Source of the DNA: an uncultured Clostridia bacterium
GTDB lineage: Bacteria; Bacillota; Clostridia; Christensenellales; Pumilibacteraceae
Reading direction: 5' to 3'
NCBI GenBank assembly: GCA_947581755.1
Contig: CANPVN010000005.1
Location: 1-64,000 of the forward strand
DNA: 64,000 bases
This document shows, piece by piece, positions 25,534 through 34,822 of this stretch. The position numbers were made by a program, and so were the translations under genes. A model generated the notes under the pieces. It was not told the DNA's origin and searched no databases. It saw only the letters and a program-made list of their open reading frames with translations. Within the stretch, counting starts at the first letter, position 1. Each line of letters begins with the position of its first letter.

Positions 25534-26376
25534 TCAATCGCTATCCGTAGTTCCGAGAATATTCAGTTTTTCCAACAAGTTGGAATAAAAATTATAACCG
25601 GGTTTTCGTATAAAATCCAAGTATTTTTCCGCGCGGGATATTTCTATCGTATCCCCGACTTTTGCGGTCATAACATTATTTCCGTCGACGATAATCATCG
25701 AATCCATACTGAATTTTTTCAAATAAACTTTTATTATCTCGTTGTTATTTACTACTATCGGCCGCGAATGAAGTGAATGCGAGTTTATCGGAGTCAAAAT
25801 GTGAACCGAAGCATTAGGGCTTACTACAGGTCCGCCCGCAGATAAAGAGTATGCCGTAGATCCCGTCGGAGTACAAACAATAAAACCGTCACACGCATAA
25901 CGATCCACAAGTTGTTCCCTTATTTTAATATCCAATGTTATCATTTTTGCATCATTATTTCGATAAATAACAATTTCATTCAAGGCATAAAAGGACTTGT
26001 CGTTAACGGTAACTTTTATCAATTCTCTGCGGTCCAATGTGTGTTCGCCTAACAAAAGTTCAATGAGTTCATCATCTAAAGCGGAAGGCGCGATTTCATT
26101 CAAAAAGCCTTTGGTTCCCTTATTTATTCCTATTATGGGAACTTTGTTTATCCTGCAATAATCAACCAATCCGAGAATTGTTCCGTCGCCACCGATAGAT
26201 ATTATTACATCGGGCTTTACTCCGCACTCCAAACGAAAGAAATTTCCGCAGAAGTTTTCATGTAATTTCTCGTGATATAAAATATCTATAGAGTTGCTTT
26301 TCAACAAATCGGCAACTTTTGCGGTTACTGATAGATCCGAATCTTTATATAAATTTGTGTATATTCCGACTTTCAT
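25534..26376 (-). CDS. nadK: NAD kinase
   Basis: Phosphorylates NAD to NADP. The 280-residue protein carries the kinase motif GGDGT at 62-66 and the conserved CTPTGSTAYSLSAGGPVV. It sits between dxs and recN. In many Bacillota argR lies between nadK and recN; here the two genes are separated by one base, so argR is absent from the block. Confidence 0.96.
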   Translation of the reverse strand: MKVGIYTNLYKDSDLSVTAKVADLLKSNSIDILYHEKLHENFCGNFFRLECGVKPDVIISIGGDGTILGLVDYCRINKVPIIGINKGTKGFLNEIAPSALDDELIELLLGEHTLDRRELIKVTVNDKSFYALNEIVIYRNNDAKMITLDIKIREQLVDRYACDGFIVCTPTGSTAYSLSAGGPVVSPNASVHILTPINSHSLHSRPIVVNNNEIIKVYLKKFSMDSMIIVDGNNVMTAKVGDTIEISRAEKYLDFIRKPGYNFYSNLLEKLNILGTTDSD

Positions 26377-26407
26377 ATTTTAATTATACAATATATCCCA
26401 ATCTTTT

Positions 26408-28222
26408 TCAAGTGTATTTTTTAATTATTCTCAATATATTTTCTCTGTTTAGCCCCGATCTCTCCAATGTGCTTTCGATATCGCGATTATCGTTGATCTT
26501 ATCGGGATGAGCAACAGTTTCGAGAGTCGCATGTAAGGACGCTCCGTAATAACTCCTTACGCTTTGACCGAACCCGCCTTGAAGGACATTATCCTCCAAA
26601 GTAATAATCAATTCCCCTTTTTTATTGAGCGTATTCAATACATCAATGTCAAGCGGTTTGATAAACAATGTATTGTAAACATTTACGTCGTCTATGGATT
26701 GAGCGATATCCACCATCCTGTTTCCCGCAGCAAGAATATGGATTTTGTTATCCGAGGTTTTCAATTTTTCCCATTTCCCCATAACTATAGGGGCATTTGT
26801 ATTATAGATATTGGAACAAGACTTTGGATATCGTATTGCCAAAGGCCTATTAAAATCAAGAGACCATTGTAAAATATCGATGAATTCGGGAATATCTTTA
26901 GGCGTACAAACAGTCATTCCGGGCATTAAAGATAAATAACTCAAATCATAAATTCCCTGATGCGTCTTACCGTCGGCGCCAACGGCTCCCGAGCGGTCGA
27001 TCAAAAATCTTACAGGCAATTTCTGCAAACAGACGTCATGCAAGACTTGATCGAAGGCGCGTTGCAAAAATGTTGAATAAACCGCAAAATAAGGTTTCAT
27101 GCCCGATGCCGCCAATGCCGCCGCAAATGTTACCGCATGTTGTTCCGCTATCCCCACATCATAAAAAAGATCGGGATATTTTTCGGCAAAAAACTTAAGT
27201 CCCGTACCGTCCCTCATTGCCGCCGTTATTACAGCCAATCGTTCTTCCGTTTCCGCCGCTTTCAAAAGAAATTTTCCGACTTCCGAAGAAAAAGAGTATT
27301 CGTTTTTATCTTTTTCGGCAATGGATCCGACTCCGTGAAATTTACTCGGGTTGTTTTGAGCAGTAAAATCACCTCTTCCTTTTTCGGTACATACATGTAT
27401 CAAAACAGGCTTATCCGTATTCTGTACACTCGAAAAAATTTCGATTAGTTCTTGAATATCGTGGCCGTCAAAAGGTCCCAAATATCTTATTCCCAAACTT
27501 TCGAATATCTTATTTGACAGTATCAAACTTTTGAGTTTGTTTTTTCCTCTGTCCATAGCGTAGACCAATTTGTCACCGAAAAACGGCAAAGCCGACACCG
27601 CTTTTTTTACATTGCGCTTTAATGTATGATATTTTCCGCTCAATCGGAGTTTATTCAAATACCTGCTCATAGCGCCTACATTTTCGGAAATACTCATTTT
27701 ATTATCGTTAAGCACAATGATCATTCCCGATTGTGATTCGCCTATCTGATTGAGCGCTTCATACGCCATTCCACCCGTTAGCGCGCCGTCGCCGATAATC
27801 GCAATTACGTTATTCGACTGTTTTTGTCTGTCTCGAGATATTGCGAAGCCCAAAGCGGCAGATAAGGATGTGCTACTATGTCCGGCAAGGAAAGCGTCGT
27901 ATTTGCTTTCGCTCGGAGAAGGAAAACCCGATATTCCGTCGTTGGCTCTTAGCGAGGCGAAAAGATCTCTTCGCTCTGTTAAAATCTTATGCGTATAACA
28001 TTGATGTCCAACATCCCATATAAATTTATCCGTAGGACAGTCAAATACATAATGCAGAGCAAGAGTCAATTCAACTATGCCCAAATTTGAGGCGAGGTGC
28101 CCGCCGCGTATATTCACCGTTTCAATAATTTTTTGTCTTATCTCCTCGGCGTATAAGCCGAGTTCCTCTATATTTAGTTGTTTCAAATCCGACGGAGAAT
28201 TGATTTTATCCCAAAATTTCAT
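26408..28222 (-). CDS. dxs: 1-deoxy-D-xylulose-5-phosphate synthase
   Basis: First enzyme of the non-mevalonate isoprenoid pathway, condensing pyruvate and glyceraldehyde 3-phosphate with TPP. The ATG at 28222 (MKFWDKINSPSDLKQL) overlaps the ispA stop as ATGA and is preferred to an upstream TTG. Motifs include GHSSTSLSAALG, GDGALTGGMAYEALN, the GIAEQHAVTFAAALA segment and DRSGAVGADGKTHQG. About 604 residues. It is coupled with ispA in the same pathway. Confidence 0.96.
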   Translation of the reverse strand: MKFWDKINSPSDLKQLNIEELGLYAEEIRQKIIETVNIRGGHLASNLGIVELTLALHYVFDCPTDKFIWDVGHQCYTHKILTERRDLFASLRANDGISGFPSPSESKYDAFLAGHSSTSLSAALGFAISRDRQKQSNNVIAIIGDGALTGGMAYEALNQIGESQSGMIIVLNDNKMSISENVGAMSRYLNKLRLSGKYHTLKRNVKKAVSALPFFGDKLVYAMDRGKNKLKSLILSNKIFESLGIRYLGPFDGHDIQELIEIFSSVQNTDKPVLIHVCTEKGRGDFTAQNNPSKFHGVGSIAEKDKNEYSFSSEVGKFLLKAAETEERLAVITAAMRDGTGLKFFAEKYPDLFYDVGIAEQHAVTFAAALAASGMKPYFAVYSTFLQRAFDQVLHDVCLQKLPVRFLIDRSGAVGADGKTHQGIYDLSYLSLMPGMTVCTPKDIPEFIDILQWSLDFNRPLAIRYPKSCSNIYNTNAPIVMGKWEKLKTSDNKIHILAAGNRMVDIAQSIDDVNVYNTLFIKPLDIDVLNTLNKKGELIITLEDNVLQGGFGQSVRSYYGASLHATLETVAHPDKINDNRDIESTLERSGLNRENILRIIKKYT

Positions 28223-29070
28223 ATTTCCCTTTTTGAACAATATTTTACGGTTTCTGCCAAAAATTCTGTATCATAATTTAAGACATCCAAAGTATTAACT
28301 GCTTTATTTATATAGAACTCCAATATTTTAACGGTATAATCCTTACCGTAAAGACCGACCATGGATTTTTTATCAATAGCACCCTTTTCTTTTTCATCCA
28401 TTAAGTCATCCGATAATTGAAAAGCATACCCCAAACATTGCGCGTATTCGGCTAAAATCTGTAATGTTTTTTCATCGGCGCCTGCGACTATTGCTCCCGA
28501 TAGCACGGAAGCCGCAATCAATTTGCAAGTTTTACCGTTTATTATTTCCAAGAGTAGATTTTTTAAATCCAAAGCATCGGAAACGATTTCCAAAGCCTGC
28601 CCTCCTATTGTGCCTTGCGCTCCCGTCAACTCGGATATAAGTTTTGCCGCACTCAAATACAGAGATTTATCTCTCGCCTGCGCTATTGACTCATATAAAT
28701 ATTCATGAGATAAAGACAAAAGCGAATCCCCCGCCAATAATGCCACTGCCTCTCCGAATACTTTATGATTCGTAGGTTTCCCTCTTCTCAAATCATCGTT
28801 GTCGAGCATGGGCAAATCATCATGAATCAATGTATAATTATGCAATATTTCTATTGCGCAAGCCAATAAATAAATCGAATCGCATTCCGCGCCTCCCAAC
28901 ATTCTGTATGTTGACAGAGTAAGAACGGGACGCAAACGCTTTCCGCCCGAAAACAAAGTATAAGCAATACTTTCGTCAAGTTGTTTGCAGATCCCCGCGG
29001 GAATATATAATTCATGCAGCTTATTTTCGATTTCCGCAGCGCGGATTTTTAATTCCGATTCGAAATTCAT
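28219..29070 (-). CDS. ispA: polyprenyl synthetase (farnesyl/geranylgeranyl diphosphate synthase type)
   Basis: Builds C15 or C20 prenyl diphosphates for quinone and undecaprenyl phosphate synthesis. The 283-residue protein has the first aspartate-rich motif DDLPMLDNDD and the second DDLMDEKE, plus GGKRLRP near residue 38. It overlaps xseB upstream and dxs downstream, both by 4 bases. Chain length is not certain from sequence. Confidence 0.93.
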   Translation of the reverse strand: MNFESELKIRAAEIENKLHELYIPAGICKQLDESIAYTLFSGGKRLRPVLTLSTYRMLGGAECDSIYLLACAIEILHNYTLIHDDLPMLDNDDLRRGKPTNHKVFGEAVALLAGDSLLSLSHEYLYESIAQARDKSLYLSAAKLISELTGAQGTIGGQALEIVSDALDLKNLLLEIINGKTCKLIAASVLSGAIVAGADEKTLQILAEYAQCLGYAFQLSDDLMDEKEKGAIDKKSMVGLYGKDYTVKILEFYINKAVNTLDVLNYDTEFLAETVKYCSKREI

Positions 29071-29273
29071 TTATTGTCTCCGTTAAGAACATCGTCAAGT
29101 TCCGTTTTGATAGTCTCGATTTTTCCGCTGCATTGTTTAAGTTCATTGATGCATATTTTGCTCAACGAAACTCCTTTTTCAAATAACTCTATGCTTTTCT
29201 CTAACGGAAGTTCTCCTTTCTCGAGTTGATTTACAAGCGCTTCCAACTCTTTTAAATTTTCTTCAAAACTCAT
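29067..29273 (-). CDS. xseB: exodeoxyribonuclease VII small subunit
   Basis: A 68-residue helical protein that binds the large subunit XseA in exonuclease VII. FEENLKELEALVNQLEKGELPLEKSIELFEKG is the typical family start. One base separates it from xseA, and its stop overlaps ispA. Confidence 0.95.
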   Translation of the reverse strand: MSFEENLKELEALVNQLEKGELPLEKSIELFEKGVSLSKICINELKQCSGKIETIKTELDDVLNGDNK

Positions 29274-29274
29274 T

Positions 29275-30504
29275 TTATGCTCTCCTGTTTATATTCTTGA
29301 TTTCTGCGTCGAAACTACCGTCTCTCATTAAGATATTTACATCATTTCCGACGCTAAGCTCGGATACTTCGTTTATTTCTTTACCCGATAGACTGACTTT
29401 GCCATATCCTTGACCGATTACTTTCAGCGGACTGAGAAGATCGAGGCGTGCGGTTTCTGCGGTAAAAGCGTTGTTTGCGGAAGCAAAAATATTGTCCTCG
29501 GCACGAGAAAGCCGACTGCAAAGTTTTTCTATGCTATCTCGTTGTTTCTTTAAATCGCTGTGCTTTTCCAGAGAAATACAGCATTTTAATACTCTGTCCT
29601 TGAGTTTACCGCTTATAGAGACGCTGTATCGATATAACTTTTCGGTTCGGTATAAAACTTTTCCGAAACATAATTCGAAATTGTTTTTAACGGCAGTTTT
29701 CATATCGAATATAAGCTCCGACAAACTTTGCGCCGCTCTTCTGTTTATATCGGCAACGATTTGCGCCGCTATACTCGGAGTACCCGCTCGCGCTGCTGCG
29801 CAAAAATCACAGAGCGAATAATCGATTTCATGTCCTATTGCCGAAAGCACGGGAATGGAAGAAGCGTTTACTGCTCGAGCAAGAGATTCGTCATTGAAGC
29901 ACGAGAGATCGCTTTGCGAACCTCCGCCTCTTGCCATAACGATCAAATCGACATTTGTTTTATTTGCCGAGTTTAACGCATTTAAAATCGTGGTAACCGC
30001 GTTGTCGCCTTGCACTCTTACCGAGTAAATGAATATATCGGGCTTAAAATCCGTTTCGCCTATGACTGTAACAAAATCATGCAATACCGCGCCCTCGGCA
30101 CTTGTAATGAGCGCCAGACTCTTTATAAGCGAGGGTAACGGTCTGCCTTTGCAAAGTCCCTCTTCTTCGAGTTTTTTTCTGAGACGCAAGAGAGCAAGTC
30201 GTTGCTCTCCCTCTCCGTCCTTTTCTATATATTTTATATTAAGAGAAACTTTGCCGGAACCGGGATAAAAAGTCACTTTACCCGTTACCTTGACTTTTGC
30301 ACCAATCTTCAGATCTTCAACAGTTCCAAATCGATAGCAAGACAAAACGGAATCTTCGTCTTTCAAAACCAGAAAAGTATTATTTGCTACAACTTTGAAT
30401 TCAAAAATTTCACCGCCTACGGTAACGTCATGCAAAATAATCTCGTCTTCGAAAACACCTTTCAAATAGTTATTTAATTGTTTTATAGTGAGAATTTTAT
30501 TCAC
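29275..30504 (-). CDS. xseA: exodeoxyribonuclease VII large subunit
   Basis: Catalytic subunit of the single-strand-specific exonuclease VII. The 409-residue protein has an N-terminal OB-fold (about 1-100) and the catalytic domain with LITSAEGAVLHDF, the glycine-rich VMARGGGSQSDLSCFND and IGHEIDYSLCDFCAAARAGTPS. Its start overlaps the folD stop by 8 bases. Confidence 0.96.
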   Translation of the reverse strand: MNKILTIKQLNNYLKGVFEDEIILHDVTVGGEIFEFKVVANNTFLVLKDEDSVLSCYRFGTVEDLKIGAKVKVTGKVTFYPGSGKVSLNIKYIEKDGEGEQRLALLRLRKKLEEEGLCKGRPLPSLIKSLALITSAEGAVLHDFVTVIGETDFKPDIFIYSVRVQGDNAVTTILNALNSANKTNVDLIVMARGGGSQSDLSCFNDESLARAVNASSIPVLSAIGHEIDYSLCDFCAAARAGTPSIAAQIVADINRRAAQSLSELIFDMKTAVKNNFELCFGKVLYRTEKLYRYSVSISGKLKDRVLKCCISLEKHSDLKKQRDSIEKLCSRLSRAEDNIFASANNAFTAETARLDLLSPLKVIGQGYGKVSLSGKEINEVSELSVGNDVNILMRDGSFDAEIKNINRRA

Positions 30505-31345
30505 GAAGTTGTGCCGCCTTGGATATATTCCTCATCAGCATTGCGACGGTCATGGGACCGACTCCTCCGGGCACCGGAGTAATATATCCGGCTACCTCTT
30601 TAACATTTTCGAAATCGACGTCACCCGACAAGCCGCGCTCGTCTCTGTTCATTCCTACGTCTATTACTATAGCGCCCTTTTTCACCATATCCGCAGTTAT
30701 AAGATTTTTCTTTCCAACGGCTGAAACCAAAATATCGGCATGCAAAGTAATTTCTTTTAAATGTTTTGTTTTCGAATGGCACATTGTGACGGTAGCGTCG
30801 TTTTCCAACAACAGAAGCGCGGTAGGCTTGCCTACTATATTACTTCTTCCCACGACGACCGCGGAAGTACCCGAGATTTTTCTGCCTGTGCTTTGAATAA
30901 GTTCGATAATACCGCAAGGTGTACATGCGTTCAAAGAGGGATTGCCGAGCATAAGGTTACCCGCATTTACAGCCAAAAAGCCGTCGGCATCTTTTTCGGG
31001 AGAAATAAAAGATAAAACATGGTTTTGACGCATATGCGCAGGAAGAGGCAACTGTATAAGCATAGCATCGATGCGTTCGTCTGCATTCATTTTCTTTATC
31101 AAGTCGATCAAAAAATCTTCCGTTGTACTTTCGGGAAGGCGATATGCGAATGATTCTATAAAACATTGCTCACAAGCGGCAATTTTGTTTTTTACATATA
31201 TCTGACTCGGACCGTCCTCTCCTACCAATACGACGGCAAGTCCCATTTTTCTGCCTTTTCTTTGATAAAACGCTTCGGCTTCTTGTCTGACGGAAGCCTT
31301 TATCTGTGCGGCAATCATTTTTCCGTTAATAATCTCTGCGCTCAT
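30497..31345 (-). CDS. folD: bifunctional methylenetetrahydrofolate dehydrogenase/cyclohydrolase
   Basis: Interconverts methylene-, methenyl- and formyl-tetrahydrofolate. The 282-residue protein shows the catalytic lysine segment SQIYVKNK, QLPLPAH, DADGF and the cofactor-binding VVVGRSNIVGKP, plus PVPGGVGPMTVAML at the end. It lies between nusB and xseA in the long minus-strand block. Confidence 0.97.
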   Translation of the reverse strand: MSAEIINGKMIAAQIKASVRQEAEAFYQRKGRKMGLAVVLVGEDGPSQIYVKNKIAACEQCFIESFAYRLPESTTEDFLIDLIKKMNADERIDAMLIQLPLPAHMRQNHVLSFISPEKDADGFLAVNAGNLMLGNPSLNACTPCGIIELIQSTGRKISGTSAVVVGRSNIVGKPTALLLLENDATVTMCHSKTKHLKEITLHADILVSAVGKKNLITADMVKKGAIVIDVGMNRDERGLSGDVDFENVKEVAGYITPVPGGVGPMTVAMLMRNISKAAQLRE

Positions 31346-31349
31346 TTGT

Positions 31350-31751
31350 TTATTTTTCTCCTTTTTTTCTGATAATCCTTGCCAAAATGCCGTTTATGAA
31401 TTTGTAACTTTTTTCGGTGGAGTAAATTTTGCTTAACTCCAACGCTTCGTTTACCGAGACTTCATCGGGAATATCCGAAAGATATAAAATTTCATAACTT
31501 GCGATTAAAATGATTGCCAAATCAACTTTGTAAATACGATCCGCGGAAAAAGATTTGCTGTCTTCGGTAATCAATTGCAACAAAGAATCGTATTTTTCTT
31601 CGATGCCGTTATACACTTTTTTGATATATTCCGCTTCTTCATTCGAAGAGGACGCAGAAATAAGAGACAATGTAAAATCGCCTCTTTCATGGTTCACGCA
31701 TGATTCGTAAACCGCTTTGAATAAGTTTTCTCTTGCTGTTCTTCTACTCAT
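31350..31751 (-). CDS. nusB: transcription antitermination factor NusB
   Basis: All-helical RNA-binding protein of the rRNA antitermination complex. The ATG at 31751 gives MSRRTARENLFKAVY, the usual NusB start; an upstream TTG at 31766 is less likely. About 133 residues with the family motifs VNEALELSKIYSTEKSYKFINGILARI. A hairpin covering the asp23 stop lies 20 bases upstream. Confidence 0.93.
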   Translation of the reverse strand: MSRRTARENLFKAVYESCVNHERGDFTLSLISASSSNEEAEYIKKVYNGIEEKYDSLLQLITEDSKSFSADRIYKVDLAIILIASYEILYLSDIPDEVSVNEALELSKIYSTEKSYKFINGILARIIRKKGEK

Positions 31752-31770
31752 AATTTTTTTAAGCAAATAA

Positions 31771-31792
31771 CCCTTTAAGTTTTCTTAAAGGG
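31771..31792 (-). terminator. hairpin over the asp23 stop codon
   Basis: Perfect 9-bp stem CCCTTTAAG/CTTAAAGGG with loop TTTT (31771-31779 with 31784-31792). On the minus strand it is followed by TTATTTG, a weak U-tract. The stop of asp23 (31785-31787) is inside the stem. It may attenuate transcription into nusB. Confidence 0.5.
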
Positions 31793-32120
31793 TATTTGTT
31801 ACAAGTTTGGCGTTAAAATCAACTGCCAAAATATTGATATTGATTTTTCCAAGCCTGTACACAGTCATTGTTTCCACACTGCGCTTTACATTTTCCTGAA
31901 TTTTGTAAGATACTTCGGGACAACTTTCATTTTGAGCCACATTCAATGAAATATCCACATTCAAGACATTGCCATTACGCCGTATGACAACACCGGAACC
32001 CGCAAGTCCCGCAACTCCGTTGATTTCCTGTACGGCGAGTTCTATGATAGATTGCGCAATGTTACTACCGTATTTTACTCCGCCGGCCGAACCGAAATTG
32101 TATGAAGTCAAAAATGACAT
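31785..32120 (-). CDS. Asp23/Gls24 family protein
   Basis: A small (111-residue) Asp23/Gls24-type protein, a family linked to cell-envelope stress in Bacillota; the copy beside nusB is widespread and of unknown function. The ATG at 32120 (MSFLTSYNFGSAGGVKYG) has GGAGG 6 bases upstream. The body shows ELAVQEINGVAGLAG and the DISLNVAQ strand typical of the fold. Confidence 0.88.
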   Translation of the reverse strand: MSFLTSYNFGSAGGVKYGSNIAQSIIELAVQEINGVAGLAGSGVVIRRNGNVLNVDISLNVAQNESCPEVSYKIQENVKRSVETMTVYRLGKININILAVDFNAKLVTNTL

Positions 32121-32146
32121 TTCCAACCTCCATCTTATGTACTTAT

Positions 32147-32174
32147 ATTATAGCATAATTTTACAAAAAATCAA
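32147..32174 (-). promoter_or_regulatory. promoter of asp23 and the downstream block
   Basis: -35 TTGATT (32169-32174) and an extended -10 TGC-TATAAT (-10 at 32147-32152), 16 bp apart, in the gap between spoIIIAH and asp23. It would give vegetative expression of asp23, nusB and the genes below, independent of the sporulation operon. Confidence 0.65.
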
Positions 32175-32183
32175 ACTCTTTTA

Positions 32184-32669
32184 TTATTCAATGGGAATTA
32201 TAATAACATTATTTGCGGATTTATTTGTTTCGGTAACGACTACATTGAGAATTTGCGCCGCTTCGAGTTCAGTGATCTCGGGAGATTTGACTATTACATT
32301 TATATTTTCCGTTGAAGCGGTCACAAATACATCGTCATATCCCAAAGCCTTTATAAGAGTTTCAAGAGCCTGCTCTACTTCGGTGGTCTTTGCGAGCATG
32401 AGTTTTGTATTTTCCGCTTCTTTTACGGCTTCTGCGCTTGAAGAAGTGTTCGCTATTAAGGCGTCAAGTTGAGCAATACTCTCTTTGCGAGCGGTATTTC
32501 TGTCTACACGCGCCGATTCGAAAAAACTTGCATAGTTGTTTGTACTATCCACATAATCGTTTTTATTATTCGAAGCGTTTTTGTTCAAAAAGATATTCAA
32601 ACAACCTGCCGCTACCAATAAAACGAGCATTCCGCACAATATAAAAATCTTCTTTTTCTTACTTAACAT
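32184..32669 (-). CDS. spoIIIAH: stage III sporulation protein AH
   Basis: Mother-cell membrane protein whose extracellular domain binds forespore SpoIIQ to form the feeding-tube channel. The 161-residue protein has a short cytoplasmic start, one membrane helix (about 8-26), a helical linker rich in Ala and Glu, and a C-terminal ring-building-motif domain (TEVEQALETLIKALGYDDVFVTAS..INVIVKSPEI). It ends the complete spoIIIA operon. Confidence 0.93.
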   Translation of the reverse strand: MLSKKKKIFILCGMLVLLVAAGCLNIFLNKNASNNKNDYVDSTNNYASFFESARVDRNTARKESIAQLDALIANTSSSAEAVKEAENTKLMLAKTTEVEQALETLIKALGYDDVFVTASTENINVIVKSPEITELEAAQILNVVVTETNKSANNVIIIPIE

Positions 32670-32690
32670 TATTATCTATCCTCCAAAAAT

Positions 32691-33188
32691 TTATTTTTTC
32701 ATTGCATAAACCAATACATTATCCGCCGGAATATTCAGCAGTTTTGAAACTGCCATTATGATACTGATTTTTACCGATACATTTTCTCCTCCTTGACATA
32801 CAATGACGGCACTGATTGCTTTGGGATAATTCTGTTTAACGACTATAGGTCCCGTTGAGCCCGAACTTGTGGAGAGCTGCGGATATGAGCTTACGTTCTC
32901 GCCCGAACTCGTAACGTTTTGCGCCAAAACACTTTCGATACTCGATTCCCAACTGATAACAACTTTTGCATCTCCGGCTCCTTTTATAGATGTTATCAAT
33001 TGCTCAATATCTCGTTGCATTTCAGTGCAATAGTCGTTCAGATTCTCTGTCGAGTCACTATCGTTTTTGCCTTTGTCCGAAGAATAAAAATATATTCCGA
33101 GCATAATGGCAAGCGCGATAACGGCAATGATGATTTCGATATGTTTAATGCTTTTAAGCTTTTCTATAAGCTTGATGCCTTTATTCAT
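32691..33188 (-). CDS. spoIIIAG: stage III sporulation protein AG
   Basis: Forms the large ring of the SpoIIIA-SpoIIQ complex between mother cell and forespore. The 165-residue protein has one N-terminal membrane helix (about 18-32) and an extracellular ring-building domain (GAGDAKVVISWESS ... VSVKISIIMAVSKLLNIPADNVLVYAMKK). It overlaps spoIIIAF by 8 bases and lies 21 bases before spoIIIAH. Confidence 0.92.
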   Translation of the reverse strand: MNKGIKLIEKLKSIKHIEIIIAVIALAIMLGIYFYSSDKGKNDSDSTENLNDYCTEMQRDIEQLITSIKGAGDAKVVISWESSIESVLAQNVTSSGENVSSYPQLSTSSGSTGPIVVKQNYPKAISAVIVCQGGENVSVKISIIMAVSKLLNIPADNVLVYAMKK

Positions 33189-33663
33189 AAATTCGAATCA
33201 TCTCCTCTTCGACTTGCAAAAATTCCGTCACCTTTTTTTTCAAATACTCATACTTATTTATATGCAGCATTTCGTTTTCGATGACAAGTTTTTTTATAAA
33301 AATTTCTACTCTTTCGATTTCGGTATATTCCCCTTTTTTTAATGTTATTTTTACCTCTATTCCTTCGATGCCGTCTTTCTTAAGAGCCTCTTCCGTACCT
33401 TTTTCCAACTTATCGGCAATATAATCCGTGCTTGCCGATATATATGTATTGTCCGGAGGAATTTCGGAATTCATCAATGTTCCTATATCACTGCAACCTT
33501 TGTTGATTATAGTCGGTAAAGGCAAAACTATAATCAAAACGGCTGCCGCCGCAAATATAGAACGACAGAAATTTTTCAATTTGCCTCCGAGAAGCAGATC
33601 TGCCGCAATACCGAGAATAATTACTCCCAAAAGCGAAAGTATCCATGTAGATAAAACATTCAT
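33181..33663 (-). CDS. spoIIIAF: stage III sporulation protein AF
   Basis: A 160-residue membrane protein of the SpoIIIA complex with two N-terminal helices (about 5-50) and a soluble C-terminal ring-like domain (EGIEVKITLKKGEYTEIERVEIFIKK). It overlaps spoIIIAE by 4 bases and spoIIIAG by 8. Confidence 0.9.
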   Translation of the reverse strand: MNVLSTWILSLLGVIILGIAADLLLGGKLKNFCRSIFAAAAVLIIVLPLPTIINKGCSDIGTLMNSEIPPDNTYISASTDYIADKLEKGTEEALKKDGIEGIEVKITLKKGEYTEIERVEIFIKKLVIENEMLHINKYEYLKKKVTEFLQVEEEMIRIYE

Positions 33664-34808
33664 ATAATCAGATTTCCCGTCAAAACGACCAATATAATGA
33701 AAATGAAATATAAAAACGTTACACCGAAAAGGCAGGCAACAATTGTCTTTATGCTTTTTCCTATCTGACTTAACAAAGTACTGACTTGCTCACATCCCAA
33801 GGGTTCCGCAACAGCAGCAAGAAAATTCAACGACAATCCGAAAATTATAATTTGCAATATAACGGGAATTACAGAGATGAGCAATAAAACTATGGCGCAC
33901 ATACCTACCGCATTTTTTATCAAAACGCTGCCGGAAATTATGACTCCCAATCCATCGGAAAGATAACCTCCTATTATCGGCACATAATTGCCCAATGCAA
34001 ATTTTGTCATGCGCACGCTTACGTTGTCGTAAACGGACGCCGTTATTCCCTGTACTCCCATATAAGCCAGAAAGATAAAGAACGAGACAGACATTAACCA
34101 TTTTACGGCATTGATAAAAAAGTCGGATAACTTCTTTAATTTTATCGAAGAGGAAATACCGCTTATGAATCCGAAAACCAAAGATGCTATTATCAAGGGA
34201 AAAATTATATTCACCATCAGACGGGTTATACCCGTACCGAAAATCGCAATCATAGGTTGATATACGCCTGCCGTTGTTGTGGCTCCGCTTCCCGCCATAA
34301 GCGTTATTATTACGGGGAAAAATATATTTATTTGTTTTTCTATATCGTTTACCATATCTTTGGCTTTCAAAACCAAAGATGATACTTGTACGGATAATAT
34401 AACGATAATCAATGCGCTGAAAATAAAACCAACCATATCTCCTACCGACTCGGAGGCAAATCTGCCCTTTATGGAATTTATCACGGCGCAAGCGATACAA
34501 ATTGCCAATACGGTACTGAGAAATGGTAATATCTTTTTTGCCGATAAGCCTATCAGTTCGCAAATATAGACGAAAAAATTACCGGCGTCCAAAGCAATAT
34601 CGCCGTTTATTATTTCCTTTATTCTTTCGGTCACCGAACCAGAATCGAAAATCAGTTTTTCATCCCGATCCAATTGCGAGAGATAGTTGTCCATTTCAGA
34701 GGTATCAAGATTTTCCAAAAGTCCATTTATATCTTTGTCCTTTTCCATACCGTCGGATGCCCCGGCGCAAAGAGGAAAGACAAATAATAAAATGCCGAAA
34801 ATAATCAA
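33660..34808 (-). CDS. spoIIIAE: stage III sporulation protein AE
   Basis: Polytopic membrane protein (382 residues) proposed to be the transport pore of the mother cell-forespore channel. A signal-like N-terminus (IIFGILLFVFPLCAGASDG) is followed by about seven membrane helices; the conserved VYQPMIAIFGTGITRLMVNIIFPL, ALGNYVPIIGGYLSDG and KNAVGMCAIVLLL segments are present. In operon order between AD and AF. Confidence 0.95.
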   Translation of the reverse strand: MIIFGILLFVFPLCAGASDGMEKDKDINGLLENLDTSEMDNYLSQLDRDEKLIFDSGSVTERIKEIINGDIALDAGNFFVYICELIGLSAKKILPFLSTVLAICIACAVINSIKGRFASESVGDMVGFIFSALIIVILSVQVSSLVLKAKDMVNDIEKQINIFFPVIITLMAGSGATTTAGVYQPMIAIFGTGITRLMVNIIFPLIIASLVFGFISGISSSIKLKKLSDFFINAVKWLMSVSFFIFLAYMGVQGITASVYDNVSVRMTKFALGNYVPIIGGYLSDGLGVIISGSVLIKNAVGMCAIVLLLISVIPVILQIIIFGLSLNFLAAVAEPLGCEQVSTLLSQIGKSIKTIVACLFGVTFLYFIFIILVVLTGNLII

Positions 34809-34822
34809 TATAATAATGATTT

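Noticed and set aside
33790-34563. A 257-codon minus-strand open frame inside spoIIIAE
   Set aside because: Out-of-frame shadow of spoIIIAE with a Tyr/Arg/Gly-rich composition; spoIIIAE is supported by operon order and family motifs.
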